64,000 nt of DNA from Aphrocallistes beatrix (lineage: Eukaryota > Porifera > Hexactinellida > Sceptrulophora > Aphrocallistidae). Below are positions 1 to 11,215 of the stretch, piece by piece. Made by a program: the position numbers and the translations under genes. The stretch lies in NCBI GenBank assembly GCA_963281255.1, contig OY725492.1, positions 992,001 through 1,056,000 of the forward strand, given 5' to 3'. Each line of letters opens with the position of its first letter. Position 1 is the stretch's first letter. The notes beneath the pieces are model-generated. The model ran no database searches, was not told where the DNA came from, and saw only the letters and a list, made by a program, of their open reading frames with translations.

Positions 1-504
1 AGCCCAAATTACCACGTCCGATAGTATTCGCCGGAATTGTCCCCTATCAATAACTTCTTTTAATCACACCAGATCATATTTTGATTGTACGAATATGCTA
101 ATTAGAACGCTCTGATATATCATATGTGGAATATGTGAAAGTTTTGTGGTATGCCATAGTGGGAGGTATAGTTGAATGTGGTAAAACCTTCATATATTCT
201 ACATATGATATGTTAGAGTGTTCTAATTAGCATATTCGTACTCGCTGAACCTAGCCGAGAAGAACAAGAGGTCACTCGATATGGTTCCTCCAAAATTTGG
301 AGATCGGAATTTTTCAACCATTCCTGGCCGTTGCTAGGAACAGGCAACCGAAAGAATTCTCCAAATATGGTCAATATACATATCAAATTGCTGGAAATTT
401 CGTGCTGGACACGAATTCAACAATCAAAATATGATCTGGTGTGATTAAAAGAAGTTATTGATAGGGGAATCCGGCGAATACTATCGGACGTGGTAATTTG
501 GGCC
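1..504. repeat. Nested foldback (inverted-repeat) element
   Basis: Bases 1-87 are the near-perfect reverse complement of 418-504, and an inner pair (about 88-148 with 179-240) is inverted inside it. The left end coincides with the window edge, so the element may begin further left. There is no coding potential. It looks like a MITE or foldback element; the class is not assigned. Confidence 0.75.
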
Positions 505-660
505 AGTTGTCATGACTGACATAGGCAATGTTTCAGGTGGCCCAATATCCAAAAATGTTCATAGTATATCAATGTACCTGTGTACCAATTTTGGTGCTTT
601 TATCACATAATGCACAATTGTTTTGCTATGCCGCACCACTATATGGAACCGAGTTTCAGG

Positions 661-1160
661 GAACTGTTGCGTAGATTCGTGAGATCGTAGATCCGTGAGA
701 TTCTTATACTATATAACCATGGATGGTTTTCAAGCGTAGAATTCTGAGATTATCCGTAGAATCGTGAGATTTTGTTCCGTTTACTCAAATCACCTTATGG
801 TTCAATCAGTTTCATCGTAACTTGATAACTATCGCCACTAAATAGTGTCACGCGACACAATTTAATGGCACACGACACAATTTACTTGGTAAAACGCCAT
901 ATGGACCATGGATGAATTTTATTTTGCATTTATGGTCCATATGGGGTTTTGCCATAGTAAATTGTGTCGCGTGCCACAATTTGGTGGCGGTGGTTATCAA
1001 GTTACGATGAAACTGATTGAACCATAAGGTGATTTGAGTAAACGGAACAAAATCTCACGATTCTACGGGTAATCTCAGAATTCTACGCTAGAAAACCATC
1101 CATGGTTATATAGTATAAGAATCTCACGGATCTACGATCTCACGAATCTACGCAACAGAA
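661..1160. repeat. 500-bp near-perfect palindromic MITE
   Basis: Arms of about 240 bp (661-900 and 935-1160) are reverse complements around a short centre near 901-950. The ends read GAACTGTTGCGTAGATTCG and its complement. The repeated words GTAGAATCGTGAGAT and GTAGATCCGTGAGATTC lie inside each arm. A transcript would fold into one long hairpin. No ORF is present. Confidence 0.85.
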
Positions 1161-1835
1161 CCCTAAAATCACTTTGGCGGAACCCCGGTTGAGAAGCACT
1201 TTGTTAGTATACAGATTCTATTAAAATTTCAGACTTCTATCTCCTATAATGGCTGAGTTATGCTCGAATAACTGTATTGCTTAACTTTAAAAATGTGACA
1301 ATGACGTCATAATTCCATGATGAGTCGACATTTTGCTCTGAGCTCAGAACTTAGTGGAGCCATAGCCAAAAGACCCCTACATGCCAAAAATCAGCTTTCT
1401 GTGCCTGGCAGTTTCTTCAATCAATTCGTTACATATACAGTCGACTCTCGTTAATACGAACACGGATAAGGAGCACAATCGGATAAGAAGTACAAGTTTT
1501 GATTCCCCAACCTAATCTATGGCAAAATATATACAAACGAACTCCGGTTAGCACGAACACGGATAAGACGAAATATCGGATAATAAGTACGATTTGTGGG
1601 TCCCCTTCAGTGCGTTTTCAATACTAAATACATCGGTTAATACGAACACGGATAATACGAACAGGTGTGTACCTACGAGCACTTTGAATATGGTACGTAG
1701 TATGTACGTAGATAGATACTAGACAGATATTTCTCAATGAAAATACAGTCGAATCTCGTTAATACAACATGGATAATGAGTTCTCTATTTGACAAGTACA
1801 ATTTCATACTCTCACGTAGTTATCACTATGTATAT

Positions 1836-3959
1836 CAGTGGTTCCCAACCTTTTTCTTGCTGCGACCCCATTCCATGAACCAACATTTGAGCGCGACCCC
1901 CAAAGAACAAAATCAAAAGTAAGACGATGCATCATTTTCATTTATCGCTACAAATATTGATAATGTCATCCTAAGATTAGTCATTAGTGTCATATAATAA
2001 TCAATGTGATGGTTGAGCCTGTTTTCCAGTAACCAGTTTTTTAATGCGAGGCTCTGTAGATGATAATGCGACAATCATGTCGCTCTCTAGTTCAAGGCGA
2101 TTCCTGTATTTAGTTTTCATCACTACCATTGTAGAGAACGACTGTTCACATAGGTATGACGATGGGTACGGCATTAGGAGCCAAATTGCCTTCTTTGATA
2201 AACGTGGATAGGATAGAAGCATTTGCACCAGAAACTGTGCAAAGAAGAGGACTGAAATAATGCTTTAGCTCCTGAATCTTGCTTCAGTCTCACGAACTCC
2301 TCTTCGGTGATATCATCGTCGATGATGGCGTCTAATGATGCACTGAAAGGGTCTCGAGCAACAGCGAATGACTGGGTGTCGAGCTCGGGAAAATAGTTTT
2401 CGAATTGACCGATCAGTGACTGAATATGTTCAGTAATTGCGTGTGAAATATGCTCGAGATCGATGTCTTCCGATTCTTCCATGTGTGCAGATAGACGCGG
2501 AAATAAAACGAAGCGGTTGTGACTCACTTTATCTTTCAACAAAGCCAGTGTTGCGAGAAACCCTTTAATTTTGTCATGGAACAGCATCATGTTCGTATCT
2601 TTCCCTTGAAGCGTACGATTTAGTACATTGATACGTTCAAAAATGTCACTCAAATAGCACAAGTTAGCAACCCAGTTACTGGACTCAAGCATTGTTACCC
2701 ATTCATTCTTATTTTGTGTACGTAGGAACTCTTTTAACTCTTCACGTAGCTCGTAAACACGTAAAATAACATTTCCTCGTGAGAGCCAACGTACCTTAGT
2801 GTAGAACAGTAAGTTTAAGTGGTCAGCGTCCATTTCATGACAGAATAATCTGAATAACCTCGTGTTTAGGGCACTCGATTTGATGTGATTTATTATTTTG
2901 ATCACCTGCGAAAAGACGTTCATCAAGCTTTCTGGCATTGTACGGGCAGCCAGCGCTTCCCGATGGATCATGCAATGTATCATCAGTGCATGAGGAGCCA
3001 CTGCTGTAATTTCGTTTTGAAGCCAGAATGCTTCCCAAGCATTGCAGGAGCTCCATCTGTTGTAGATCCAATTAATTTATTGAAGTCTAGACCTTCTTTA
3101 TTGTAAAAAGAATTGATTTTGTTGAAAATGTCCTCTCCTTTAGTTGTCATCTCCAATGACTTGCACATTAAAGGCTCGTCGACAAAATCGCAATCTTTGA
3201 TAAACCTGATCCAAATCATTAATTGTGCGCATGATGCAATGTCAGTTGATTCATCCAGCTGTATTGCATGCCAAGGTGACTCCTTGATAGCAGCTATATT
3301 CTGGGCGGTAATGTCCTCACACATGTCACAAATTCTGCGATGAACAGTGTTATTTGAGAGAGGAATGATTCCGAGTTTACTAACCATTTCTTCTCCGATC
3401 ATGAGAGAAACCATTTCCTTGGCACATGGCATTATCAGCTCCTCTCCGATGGTGTGTGGATGTTTAGCTTTTGCAATGCGCAATGAAACCCGATAAGAAG
3501 CTTCCAGAGCATGCTCGTTGTTCTGACTATATTTACCTTGTTTATCCAAGCGAGTGTCTCTAAGGGAGGTCAACTTCCGTTCGAAAAAGGAGCGATCTCT
3601 ATCTTTGTACGCTGGATGTTTTGAAGACAGATGTCGTTGTAATTTGTTCTGTTTCATGGATTCACTCGAAAGTACTTCGTAGCAAATAACGCACTGAGGT
3701 TTCTGGAGCCCACAATCTGTCACATAATAGAAACCAAGTTCAATGAATTTGTCTTGGTAATGTCGTTCGCGTGATGCTCCCGCCATCTCCCTGCACGAAA
3801 CGTAACTCTAGAGTCTAAACTTAGTATTAGCAATATAAAATGATGGATATAGGAACGAATACGTGCAATGACGAAAAAGATTAGAGATTAATCCGCGACC
3901 CCATAAAAAGTGCTTCGCGACCCCAATTGGGGTCGCGACCCATAGTTTGGGAACCACTG
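1836..3959 (-). mobile_element. hAT transposon, ZBED/Charlie type
   Basis: The 2124-bp element has terminal inverted repeats CAGTGGTTCCCAACC and GGGAACCACTG, flanked by a perfect 8-bp target duplication ATGTATAT (1828-1835 and 3960-3967). This is diagnostic of hAT. It carries a near-full-length minus-strand transposase and lies inside the pogo-like element, so it inserted later. Confidence 0.92.
2001..3786 (-). pseudogene. hAT transposase (ZBED5/SCAND3-like), broken by frameshifts
   Basis: Three overlapping frames give one protein. The first, 3786-2983, starts MAGASRERHYQ and has a BED-type zinc finger (CVIC...LQRHLSSKH, residues about 35-60). It continues into the transposase catalytic region, with acidic residues in HAIQLDESTD and GSTTDGAPAM. 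The second frame (to 2174) carries the middle domain, and the third (to 2001) the C-terminal dimerisation region (YLCEQSFSTMVVMKTKYRN). Two single-base-type shifts, near 2990 and 2200, break it; otherwise it has few lesions, suggesting a fairly young copy. The family cuts and pastes hAT elements in the nucleus; ZBED5-like host genes derive from it. Family assignment is by motif recognition. Confidence 0.88.
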
Positions 3960-4102
3960 ATGTATATTAATTAATAATAAGTATTTTGGACAAATGTGGC
4001 TATGTACGTAGTACTTCGGTTAATACGTACTCCGGATAAGGAGTACAAATCTCCACGGTCCCTTGGTGTACGTGTTAACGAGAGTCGACTGTATATATAT
4101 TA

Positions 4103-4777
4103 GGGTGCTCCAAAAATTCCAAAGTTTGAATCTTATAATGCACACTCTTCAAATGGTTTACCTTGATCACCAAGTATTCACCATAAAATTTTCATGCAAT
4201 TTGGAGATGGTTTAGTGGTTGCGCAAGGTAGCCTCCCCCTCGTGGTAATTTATAATGAGATATGTCCGGGTTGAGGCCAGAAGTTGTAAAAAGCCTACTT
4301 CTGATATTTGAATATATTAGTAGCTTGATTTTTGTGATATTTGAGGGTGGTTTTATATCAGCTAATAATACATTTTAATAACCTAAAATCTACCGGTTCC
4401 GAGATATTGGTGAAAACAGTTGGGATCAGCATTCATACTCGAAATTATTAATGGTCCCAGCTGTTTTCACCAATATCTCGGAACGGTAGATTTTAGGTTA
4501 TTAAAATGTATTATTAGCTGATATAAAACCACCCTCAAATATTACAAAAATCAAGCTACTAGTTTATTTAAATTTCAGAAGTACGCTTTTTACAACTTCT
4601 GGCCTCAACCCAGACATATCCCATTATAAATTAGCACGAGGGGGAGGCTACCTTGCGCGACCACTAAACCATCTCAAAATTGCATGAAAATTTTATGATG
4701 AATACTTGGTGATCAAGGTAAACTATTTGAAGAGTGTGCATCATAAGATTGAAACTTTGGAATTTCTTGGAGCACCC
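4103..4777. mobile_element. 675-bp palindromic MITE with TA target duplication
   Basis: Ends are GGGTGCTCCAAAAATTCC and its complement, flanked by TA. Arms of about 320 bp pair almost completely around a short centre near 4425-4455. No ORF is present. The transcript would be a near-perfect hairpin. Confidence 0.85.
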
Positions 4778-4828
4778 TAATATATATATATACACAAACA
4801 AACATTAATCGAGTTTTAATTGTAAGGA

Positions 4829-6050
4829 TATATGTGGTCAATTGACGATGACTTATCAGAAAATCAAAAATGTTGAATTTGCGTAATTATCCCTCAAAAA
4901 ATTTAGAATTTTTCACACATCAAAATGGTTTAAATGTGGCAGAACTTGAAAACGAGAAGAGATAGAAATTGATATACTTTTGCGAAAGTTTATCATGCAT
5001 CATAACACTTTTCCAAATTAACTTTTCCTCCACCCTTTATCGAGTAGTATCCATCCAAACATGCTACAAATGCTCCTTGATACCAAATGAGTCTAGTCTG
5101 ACTCAGTTATTGTTCAAATAATCCCATTGTGCTAGACGATGCTCACGTGGTATCGCGGCGCATTGTTCAATGTTTGGCTGGCGACTGCTTGATAAAGTTG
5201 GAGGCAAACAGCGATGTATTCATGTTATTTTTTCCTCCATAACGTTTTTTCAAGAATCCCATAAGTGTGAGAAAACGAAATTTTTACAGAAGGGGTTAAA
5301 AGCATATCGGCAAACGCATTTATTATACGATTTTCAATGCGATACCAAATATTAAAAAGAGACACCTTTTAAAGTCCGGACTACCCATAACCCGAAATCC
5401 AGATTCCAAAAAATTTTTGAGCATTTAAGGTGCATAAGAAAATTTAACCAACTTCTGCAGTTGTTATGTCATACCATTTTAAAAATCTTTATTTAAAAAT
5501 CAATTTTTTTTCACACAATGCAATGACTCGTCAATAATTCTATCATGTACAAAAAATATAATAAAGATACATAGTTTGCCTTCACCTTTATCAAGCAGTC
5601 GCCACACAGATATCCCACAAAAGCGCTTGATACCAAGTGAGTATAGTCTGGCTCAGTTATTGTTTAATTAAATAAGTCCCACTGTGACAGACTATACTCA
5701 CTTTGTATCCGGCGCTTTTGTGGGATATCTGGGCAGCGACTGCTTGATAAAAGTGGAGGTAAACTAGGGTATCTTTATTATTTTTACGAGCACACGCAGA
5801 TAGGAACGTATTTAAACTCGCGACTGTAAAATTACAAAAAAATTACATCTGAATAATATTACATTATAATTAATGAGCAACATTAATATTAATAACTTGA
5901 TAGTGAAATGTGATAGAATACAATTTTCGACGAATAAATGGTTAATATACTTGTTGAACCTTTTTATTGATATATATTTAATGTCAAGTGAAAATGACTC
6001 ATCGAAAGAATAAAAAAGGTTGAATTTGGGGAATTATGCTAAAGTATTCT
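4829..6050. repeat. Dispersed repeat block with two internal palindromic MITEs
   Basis: Much of this stretch recurs at 42283-42840 and 45415-46200. Two related foldback units lie inside: about 5023-5236 and 5553-5788. Each has inverted arms built on CTTTATCAAGCAGTCGCC and GCGACTGCTTGATAAAG around a centre with GACTCAGTTATTGTT. No protein-coding gene is supported. Confidence 0.65.
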
Positions 6051-6220
6051 AATATACTTGCAAAGAACAATGAATAGATAGATCAATCCCAAATTTGTAG
6101 AAGAGATATTTCAGCGATGTAGTATTACGTACTTTCGATTAATAACACATAGCATTCCAGGTTAGTTTATAATGAGTCAGCAAACTTGGTTAATTTCTCT
6201 TATATTTCTACTTGTTTGAT
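6050..6220. repeat. Fragment related to the 184-bp tandem unit
   Basis: Sequence around CAATCCCAAATTTGTAGAAG through GTCAGCAAACTTGGTTAATT is the inverse of the unit tandemly repeated at 10617-11131. Its first 30 bases (TAATATACTTGCAAAGAAC...) also occur at 23370-23405, next to the gypsy gag start. It may be an LTR remnant; this is inference. Confidence 0.45.
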
Positions 6221-7001
6221 TAAAAAAGATTCTATTTATTTATTTCATTAACATTTTTAACTACCAAAAGTTTTTAACTACCAACAATAACAAAGTAATT
6301 ATTTTTGATTTACTTGTATAATATTCCTTTGGATGTCTCTATCTGCCGCAATATTTGGTAATTTCCAGACTTTATTCACTTTTTATTAATTATTTACTTT
6401 TGTTTTAATTAGTCGAAACAGGTGATTGTTGAATCACATGAAATTTAAATGAATTCCGGTTTTTATCTTCGGACTTGAGGTGACATTTTATTCAGATAAT
6501 GACGTCGATCATCGCATAGTATGTGTATCATCATTAACTACGTCGTAAGATGAAATAACCTAAATTGTCCCATGGCTTCGCTGTTGTCACTACAGAATTA
6601 TGTTAACAAATATCTTGTTTTGGTATCAAATGACAATAACATACAAGTTCTTAAGGAGAATTTATATTATATAAGGAGAGTGTATGTTAATTATTTGAGA
6701 CTAATATTTTTCATATCTTCATCTTATAAAATTGCATTTCCTTATTACTATTTGTATTGATTTTGTGCCATGGCGTTTCACTATTGGTATTTTTAACTTC
6801 AACTGTTCTGAAAAATCAAAAATTGGTCGAGTGGTCTTTGCAAATTCTGGATTGTTTACAGCAAGGCTGGATTCGGTTAACCGGTTAACCGCCGTTAATC
6901 ACGTTTAATGGTTAAGAAAATTTTGGATCGGTTAGCCGATTTGCTTTATTTTCTAAATATTTAGACTAATTTCATTGTTTTTCGATGAAGATTCATGAAT
7001 A

Positions 7002-8192
7002 CAAGCGCGCTTCGCTTGCTTGCGCTGCGCGGCTTGCGGACACTGCGTGTCCGCAGAGTCGCCCTGCGAGTGTCTGGAGTTACTCAATCTAAACTATTTT
7101 TGGAATTTTTTCCCTTTATATATATATTGGAAACAAAGGTCAACGAATAATTTTTCATATGGTTCCGATATTCGATATCTACACCCCTGAAAACCCCATG
7201 TCAACCGTTGAAATCAAATTTCTAGCATATTTTTGAGATTTGTTTACTTTATGTATCTATTGTAAGCAAAAGTAAACAAATTAATTATCAAACTTACTCG
7301 AAAATATTATATTCGAAATCTACACCTCTGAAAACCCCATGTCAACCGTTGGAAGCAAGTCTCTAACCTATTTTTGTAATTTGTTTACTTTATGCATATA
7401 TTGTAAACAAATAATTTATCATATCGATCTGAAAATATGATATTCGAAATCTACACCCCTAAAAACCCCATGTCAACCGTTGGAAGCTAGTTTCTCGCTT
7501 ATTTTTGTCATTTGTTTACTTTATGTATCTATTGTAAACAGAAGTAAACAAATAATTTATCACATCGATCTGAAAATATGATATTCGAAATCTACACCCC
7601 TAAAAACCCCATGTCAACCGTTGGAAGCTTGTTTCTAGCCTATTTTTGTAATTTGTTTACTTTATGTATCTATTGTGAATAAAAGTAAACAAATAATTTA
7701 TCATATCGATCTGAAAATATGATTTTCGAAATCTACACCCCTAAAAACCCCATGTCAACCGTTGGAAGCTAGTTTCTAGCATAATTTTCAAAATTCGTCA
7801 AATCGTGTGAAAATATGTATATAAAGGTGTGAAAATATACAAATAACCTTTTTAACTGCCATACACGATAATATATAATTGAGACATTTATATAAGTTAT
7901 TGCTTTGAAGTATTAATTGCAATTACAGCCTACAATATTGTCGTATAATTTTTCTATTGTGAGATTGAAGCCGTACATAGTATTGTATAGAAAAGGTGTG
8001 AAAAATTGTTTTCCATTTTTTTTGCAGAGGTGTGAAAATTTCGTTTAGCTTTTCGAACTTAATCCTAGATTCATCATTTGACACCTACATGGCAATTTTC
8101 GTATTTCTACGACTTGCCAATTCTTCAATCAATTCGACAAACAATCAGACAAACAAATAACAAAAAGAATCCTAGCATTTTAATATATAAGA
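7002..8192 (-). mobile_element. Helitron-like non-autonomous element (family H2), complete
   Basis: On the minus strand it begins A|TCTTATATATTAAAATGC (8192) and ends CGAAGCGCGCTTG|T (7002). Near the 3' end is a perfect hairpin, GCGGACAC and GTGTCCGC (about 7035-7055). The middle is a tandem array of ~140-bp units. TC start, A|T insertion and a 3' hairpin fit Helitron/Helentron-type non-autonomous elements; central tandem repeats recall DINE-1-like elements. The CTTG terminus departs from the usual CTRR. Confidence 0.6.
7100..7800. repeat. Tandem array, about 140-bp period, five units
   Basis: The word ATCTACACCCCTAAAAACCCC recurs at about 7177, 7318, 7449, 7589 and 7731 (spacing 131-142 bp). 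Each unit also contains TGTTTACTTTATGTATCTAT and CATGTCAACCGTTGGAAGC. Single or double inverted copies occur at 33305-33430 and 53925-54190, always beside the GC-rich H2 terminus. Confidence 0.85.
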
Positions 8193-10616
8193 TTACTTCA
8201 AATTTTTGACATTACAATATTATTACAATTTTTCTAACCAAATAGTATATCTAGAGAACACTGAAGATTGTAAATTTTTCAATTTCAGGTTAAATATTAG
8301 TCGACAAATCCATATTTATACTAATTAATATTGACATCGGTTAACCGGTTAACCGCCCTGGAGGAAACCAAAATAACCGACCCCGAATATCGGTTAACCA
8401 ACCCCAGCCCTGTTTACAGTATTCAATACTTCATTGTCTATACTGGTCGTTCTTTATAACTTGATAGTTATATGTAGTGATATTGAGGCGAATTCAGGAC
8501 CAAAGAATTACGGTAAGACACGTATGTTTTATAAGTTGAAAAAAATTAAAATTAAAATTATAATTATAATTATATGATAATATGTAGTATGTAAACTTTT
8601 TTTATATTCTTTAATTTTAGAAAATGATAAAATAATATCCCTTCAAAACCATTCCCTATCGTCCAAGATTATTGATGCATTAGACAAGTTATCATCTAAT
8701 GGATTTCAGGTCGTAGACAATCCCGGCTTAATTCGAAATTGGCGTGATCCTTTTTGCTTTTGGGGAAAGCTATGTAAAATCGTATTTGGACGAAATCGCT
8801 TAGAACTGAGGGCAAAGTTAATGAATTTCTTGCGAAAAGACAATAGCGGGATTCAATTGAAGGTGAAAAACTTATATTCTAGTACACAGGTATGGACCAT
8901 ACCAATTAGCATAAATATTTCTCGTCTCCCAGAAATCATTTGTTCTGCAAAAGCAAGTATATCTTCGGAAAATTGCTATTTGTCGGGGGATAGTGTATTG
9001 AAGAACAAATTGAACCAGAGAGAAAGGAATTCGCTGATCATACTGAATATTTCGAATCACAATATTTAGTTTTATTGAGGAATGCACCTGAGATTAAACG
9101 AGGCGAATTTGAATTGTCGAGGCACGAATGGGACCTTATCTCTCCACACCTATCAGAAATTAAATTAAAACCAGAATGGACCAGTGTATTTACTCAAAAA
9201 CTTGCGAACAATTATGAATTTTGTGTCATAAAGTTCTTATACAATAGAATTAACAGAAAATATTTCATACATCATGTGTATTTCTTGTTGCAGCAGCGAA
9301 TCGCAAGTTTTGTAATTGTTTCAAATTCAAATTTATTATGGATAAACCTGTAACACTTAAAAACAACAACTTCTTGATGAAATATACTGCCACTGAATCA
9401 CTCTCAAATGAACATTTTTCGAATGCTGTCTCACACAGGCGCCACCTAGCAGGTAAAAATAGAGAAGCAATTGCTCAACGTCTTGAAATCTCTAGTCCTT
9501 CTAATTACCATTACTCACTCTTTACCGATTCGGAGAAAGTTTTCGTAGCGAAACATGGAAATTTCAATTATTTGCACTCGACTGAGGTGCTTAGAAAAGT
9601 CAAATCGCAACACTTGGGCAAGTCTAGGTTTGATTGTGAACCATGGCAAGACATAATTTGAACAAAAATATCATATGTAAGTGCTATCTAGATAATGATA
9701 TCAATGGATATGTACAGATGCTCTGTCATACTCCATTTATTATTCATTTATATAGCGAACAACAAATTCTTTTATTGAAAGATTCAGAAAAAATATTTAA
9801 TTTTCCATTTTGATGCAACTGGATCAGTAATCAGAAAGCTAAACAAATTTCAGAAAAATATCCTATATTACGTCTTATCAGTTAAACATCCTGAAGCCAA
9901 GATATGCCCAGACCACTTGCTGAAATGATATCTAATAAACAAACCAATGTAGAGGTTTCACATTTTCTTAATCAGTGGCCATATGATGTGAGGAAAGTAA
10001 TTAACAACAGATAGTGCAGAATCAGATCGAAGTTGACTTTAGATGGGCAATGATACACAGCGTTTGCAACAGTTTCTGCAAATTTAACTTGGAAAACTAT
10101 CTCAAAGTTTGTTGGGATTACTCTCATAATACATCTTTCAAAATATTGCAGTACTTGGAATGACATACTTCCTGGCAGTTATTGCAACTCCATTGGAGAT
10201 TATCTAAAAGTAAGCAAAATGAATCATACTGGAACTTGGGGAACAGATCAAGAGATATTCTTGGCCGCTCTAATTCTAAAAACGGACGTCTTTGTTTTCA
10301 AAGATAGTAATCGCTGGATGAAATTTTCGGGATTTGGCTTTAATGATCGGAATACAGTACATGATTGAACAGAAAACAGAGTGTATTTGAGGCTATACAT
10401 GGATCATTTTCAACCAATAGTTAAGGTTAACCATTTAGTAATGGATAATATTAGTTGAATGTTGGCATTTGCATGAGTTTACATTATAATTTTAGCATTA
10501 TAATTGAATATACGCAACCAGCAACCTATTTTAGCAATATTTCTGATGTTTGCCTAAGTGAAAGCAGTGATTATTAAAGTTAGACATACGTGTACGTATA
10601 TCGTAGTCGTTTATGC

Positions 10617-11131
10617 CATGCTTACTTTCTCAATAGTAGAAATATAAGAAAAATTAACCAAGTTTGCTGACTCACTATCAGCTAACCTGGAATGCTATGT
10701 CTTATTAATTAAAATACTGTAATACTACATCACTGAAATATCTCTCTTACAAATTTGGGATTGATATCTCCTCACATAGGAAACTTATAGCTGCTAATAC
10801 CATGCTCACTTTCTCATTAGTAGATTTATAAGAGAAATTAACCAAGTTTGCTGACTCACTATCAACTAACCTGGAATGTCATGTGTTATTAATCGAAATA
10901 GCGTAATACTACATCGCTGAAATATCTCTCCTACAAATTTGGGATTGATATCTCTCCACATAGGAAACCTATAGCTGCTAATGCCATGCTCACTTTCTCA
11001 ATAGTAGAAATATAAGAAAAGTTAACCAAGTTTGCTGACTCACTATCAGCTAACCTGAAATGCTATGTCTTATTAATTGAAATAGCGTAATATACTACAT
11101 CACTGAAATATCTCTCCTACAAATTTGGGAG
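10617..11131. repeat. Tandem array of 184-bp units (2.8 copies)
   Basis: Units begin at 10617, 10801 and 10985 (CATGCTCACTTTCTCA...). The third stops at 11131, where gypsy integrase sequence begins. Whether this is a satellite, or duplicated LTR sequence of the adjacent gypsy, is unresolved; an inverted relative is at 6080-6220. Confidence 0.8.
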
Positions 11132-11215
11132 GTAAAATCGCGTGCTAGAACTCTGTCCCCAATGTTCAAACTCCTATCCCTAACGCTCTTGTCATATCCC
11201 CATTTTTTGAGCTTC

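Larger units (their letters stand above)
1438..4091. mobile_element. pogo/Tigger-like non-autonomous element
   Basis: It starts CAGTCGACTCTCGTTAATAC and ends with the inverted form (GTTAACGAGAGTCGACTG), flanked by TA on both sides, as in the Tc1/mariner/pogo superfamily. Without the inserted hAT it would be about 520 bp, and it carries no transposase of its own. A second TIR-like start at 1746 suggests two overlapping copies. Words such as GTTAATACGAACACGGATAA repeat inside. Confidence 0.7.
1205..4828 (-). mobile_element. Helitron-like non-autonomous element (family H1), split by insertions
   Basis: 1205-1437 matches the H1 family seen at 23452, 57093, 57413, 58972 and 59451 (shared words include TGACGTCAT and TTCTTCAATCAATTCGTTAC). 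Its remaining end, ending in TAAGGAT, is at 4780-4828. Between them a pogo-like element and a palindromic MITE sit in the TA-rich tract. Read on the minus strand the 5' end is A|TCCTTAC. The GC-rich 3' end is not found here, so the copy is truncated on that side. Confidence 0.6.
6862..8411. mobile_element. hAT-type non-autonomous element with 8-bp target duplication
   Basis: Termini CAAGGCTGGATTCGGTTAACC and the inverted GGTTAACCAACCCCAGCC are flanked by GTTTACAG on both sides (6854-6861 and 8412-8419). Removing the element rejoins an open frame in the 2A-like leader. Its interior is almost all a second, nested Helitron-like element. Confidence 0.8.
6572..10459 (+). pseudogene. Decayed transposase-like gene with 2A-like leader and OTU C-terminal half
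   Basis: A leader frame reads across the insertion site at 6854 and 8412 into IVICSDIEANSGP (8461-8502), a degenerate 2A-like motif (consensus D[VI]ExNPGP, with Ser in place of the first Pro). A GTAAG donor at 8513 and an AG acceptor at 8620 define a 108-bp intron. Segments at 8621-9069, 9075-9353 and 9338-9661 (NPS-like YHYSLFTDSEK) follow in different frames. At about 9812-10145 are FHFDATGSVIRKL, RPLAEMISNKQ and VDFRWAMIHSV, typical of a DDE/MULE-like transposase. 10160-10459 gives an OTU-protease C-terminal half (KMNHTGTWGTDQEIFLAAL, RWMKFSG, VYLRLYMDHFQPI with the putative catalytic His). The OTU catalytic-Cys half is not seen. Stops and shifts make it a pseudogene. A possible first exon starts at 6572 (MASLLSLQNYV); its link is uncertain. 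Confidence 0.6.

Noticed and set aside
7030-7060. GC-rich hairpin motif as an independent regulatory site or miRNA
   Set aside because: It recurs at about a dozen places, always at the same end of the Helitron-like elements, so it is part of their terminus.
10042-10053. In-frame GAT GGG CAA TGA resembling an OTU DGNC box with the catalytic Cys as a UGA (possible selenocysteine)
   Set aside because: Another frame over the same bases gives a convincing transposase-like segment (VDFRWAMIHSVCNSF). The DGQ-stop reading is a coincidence, and the OTU N-terminal half is simply absent.
10617-11131. CRISPR-like array
   Set aside because: Whole 184-bp units repeat with no unique spacers, and the genome is eukaryotic.
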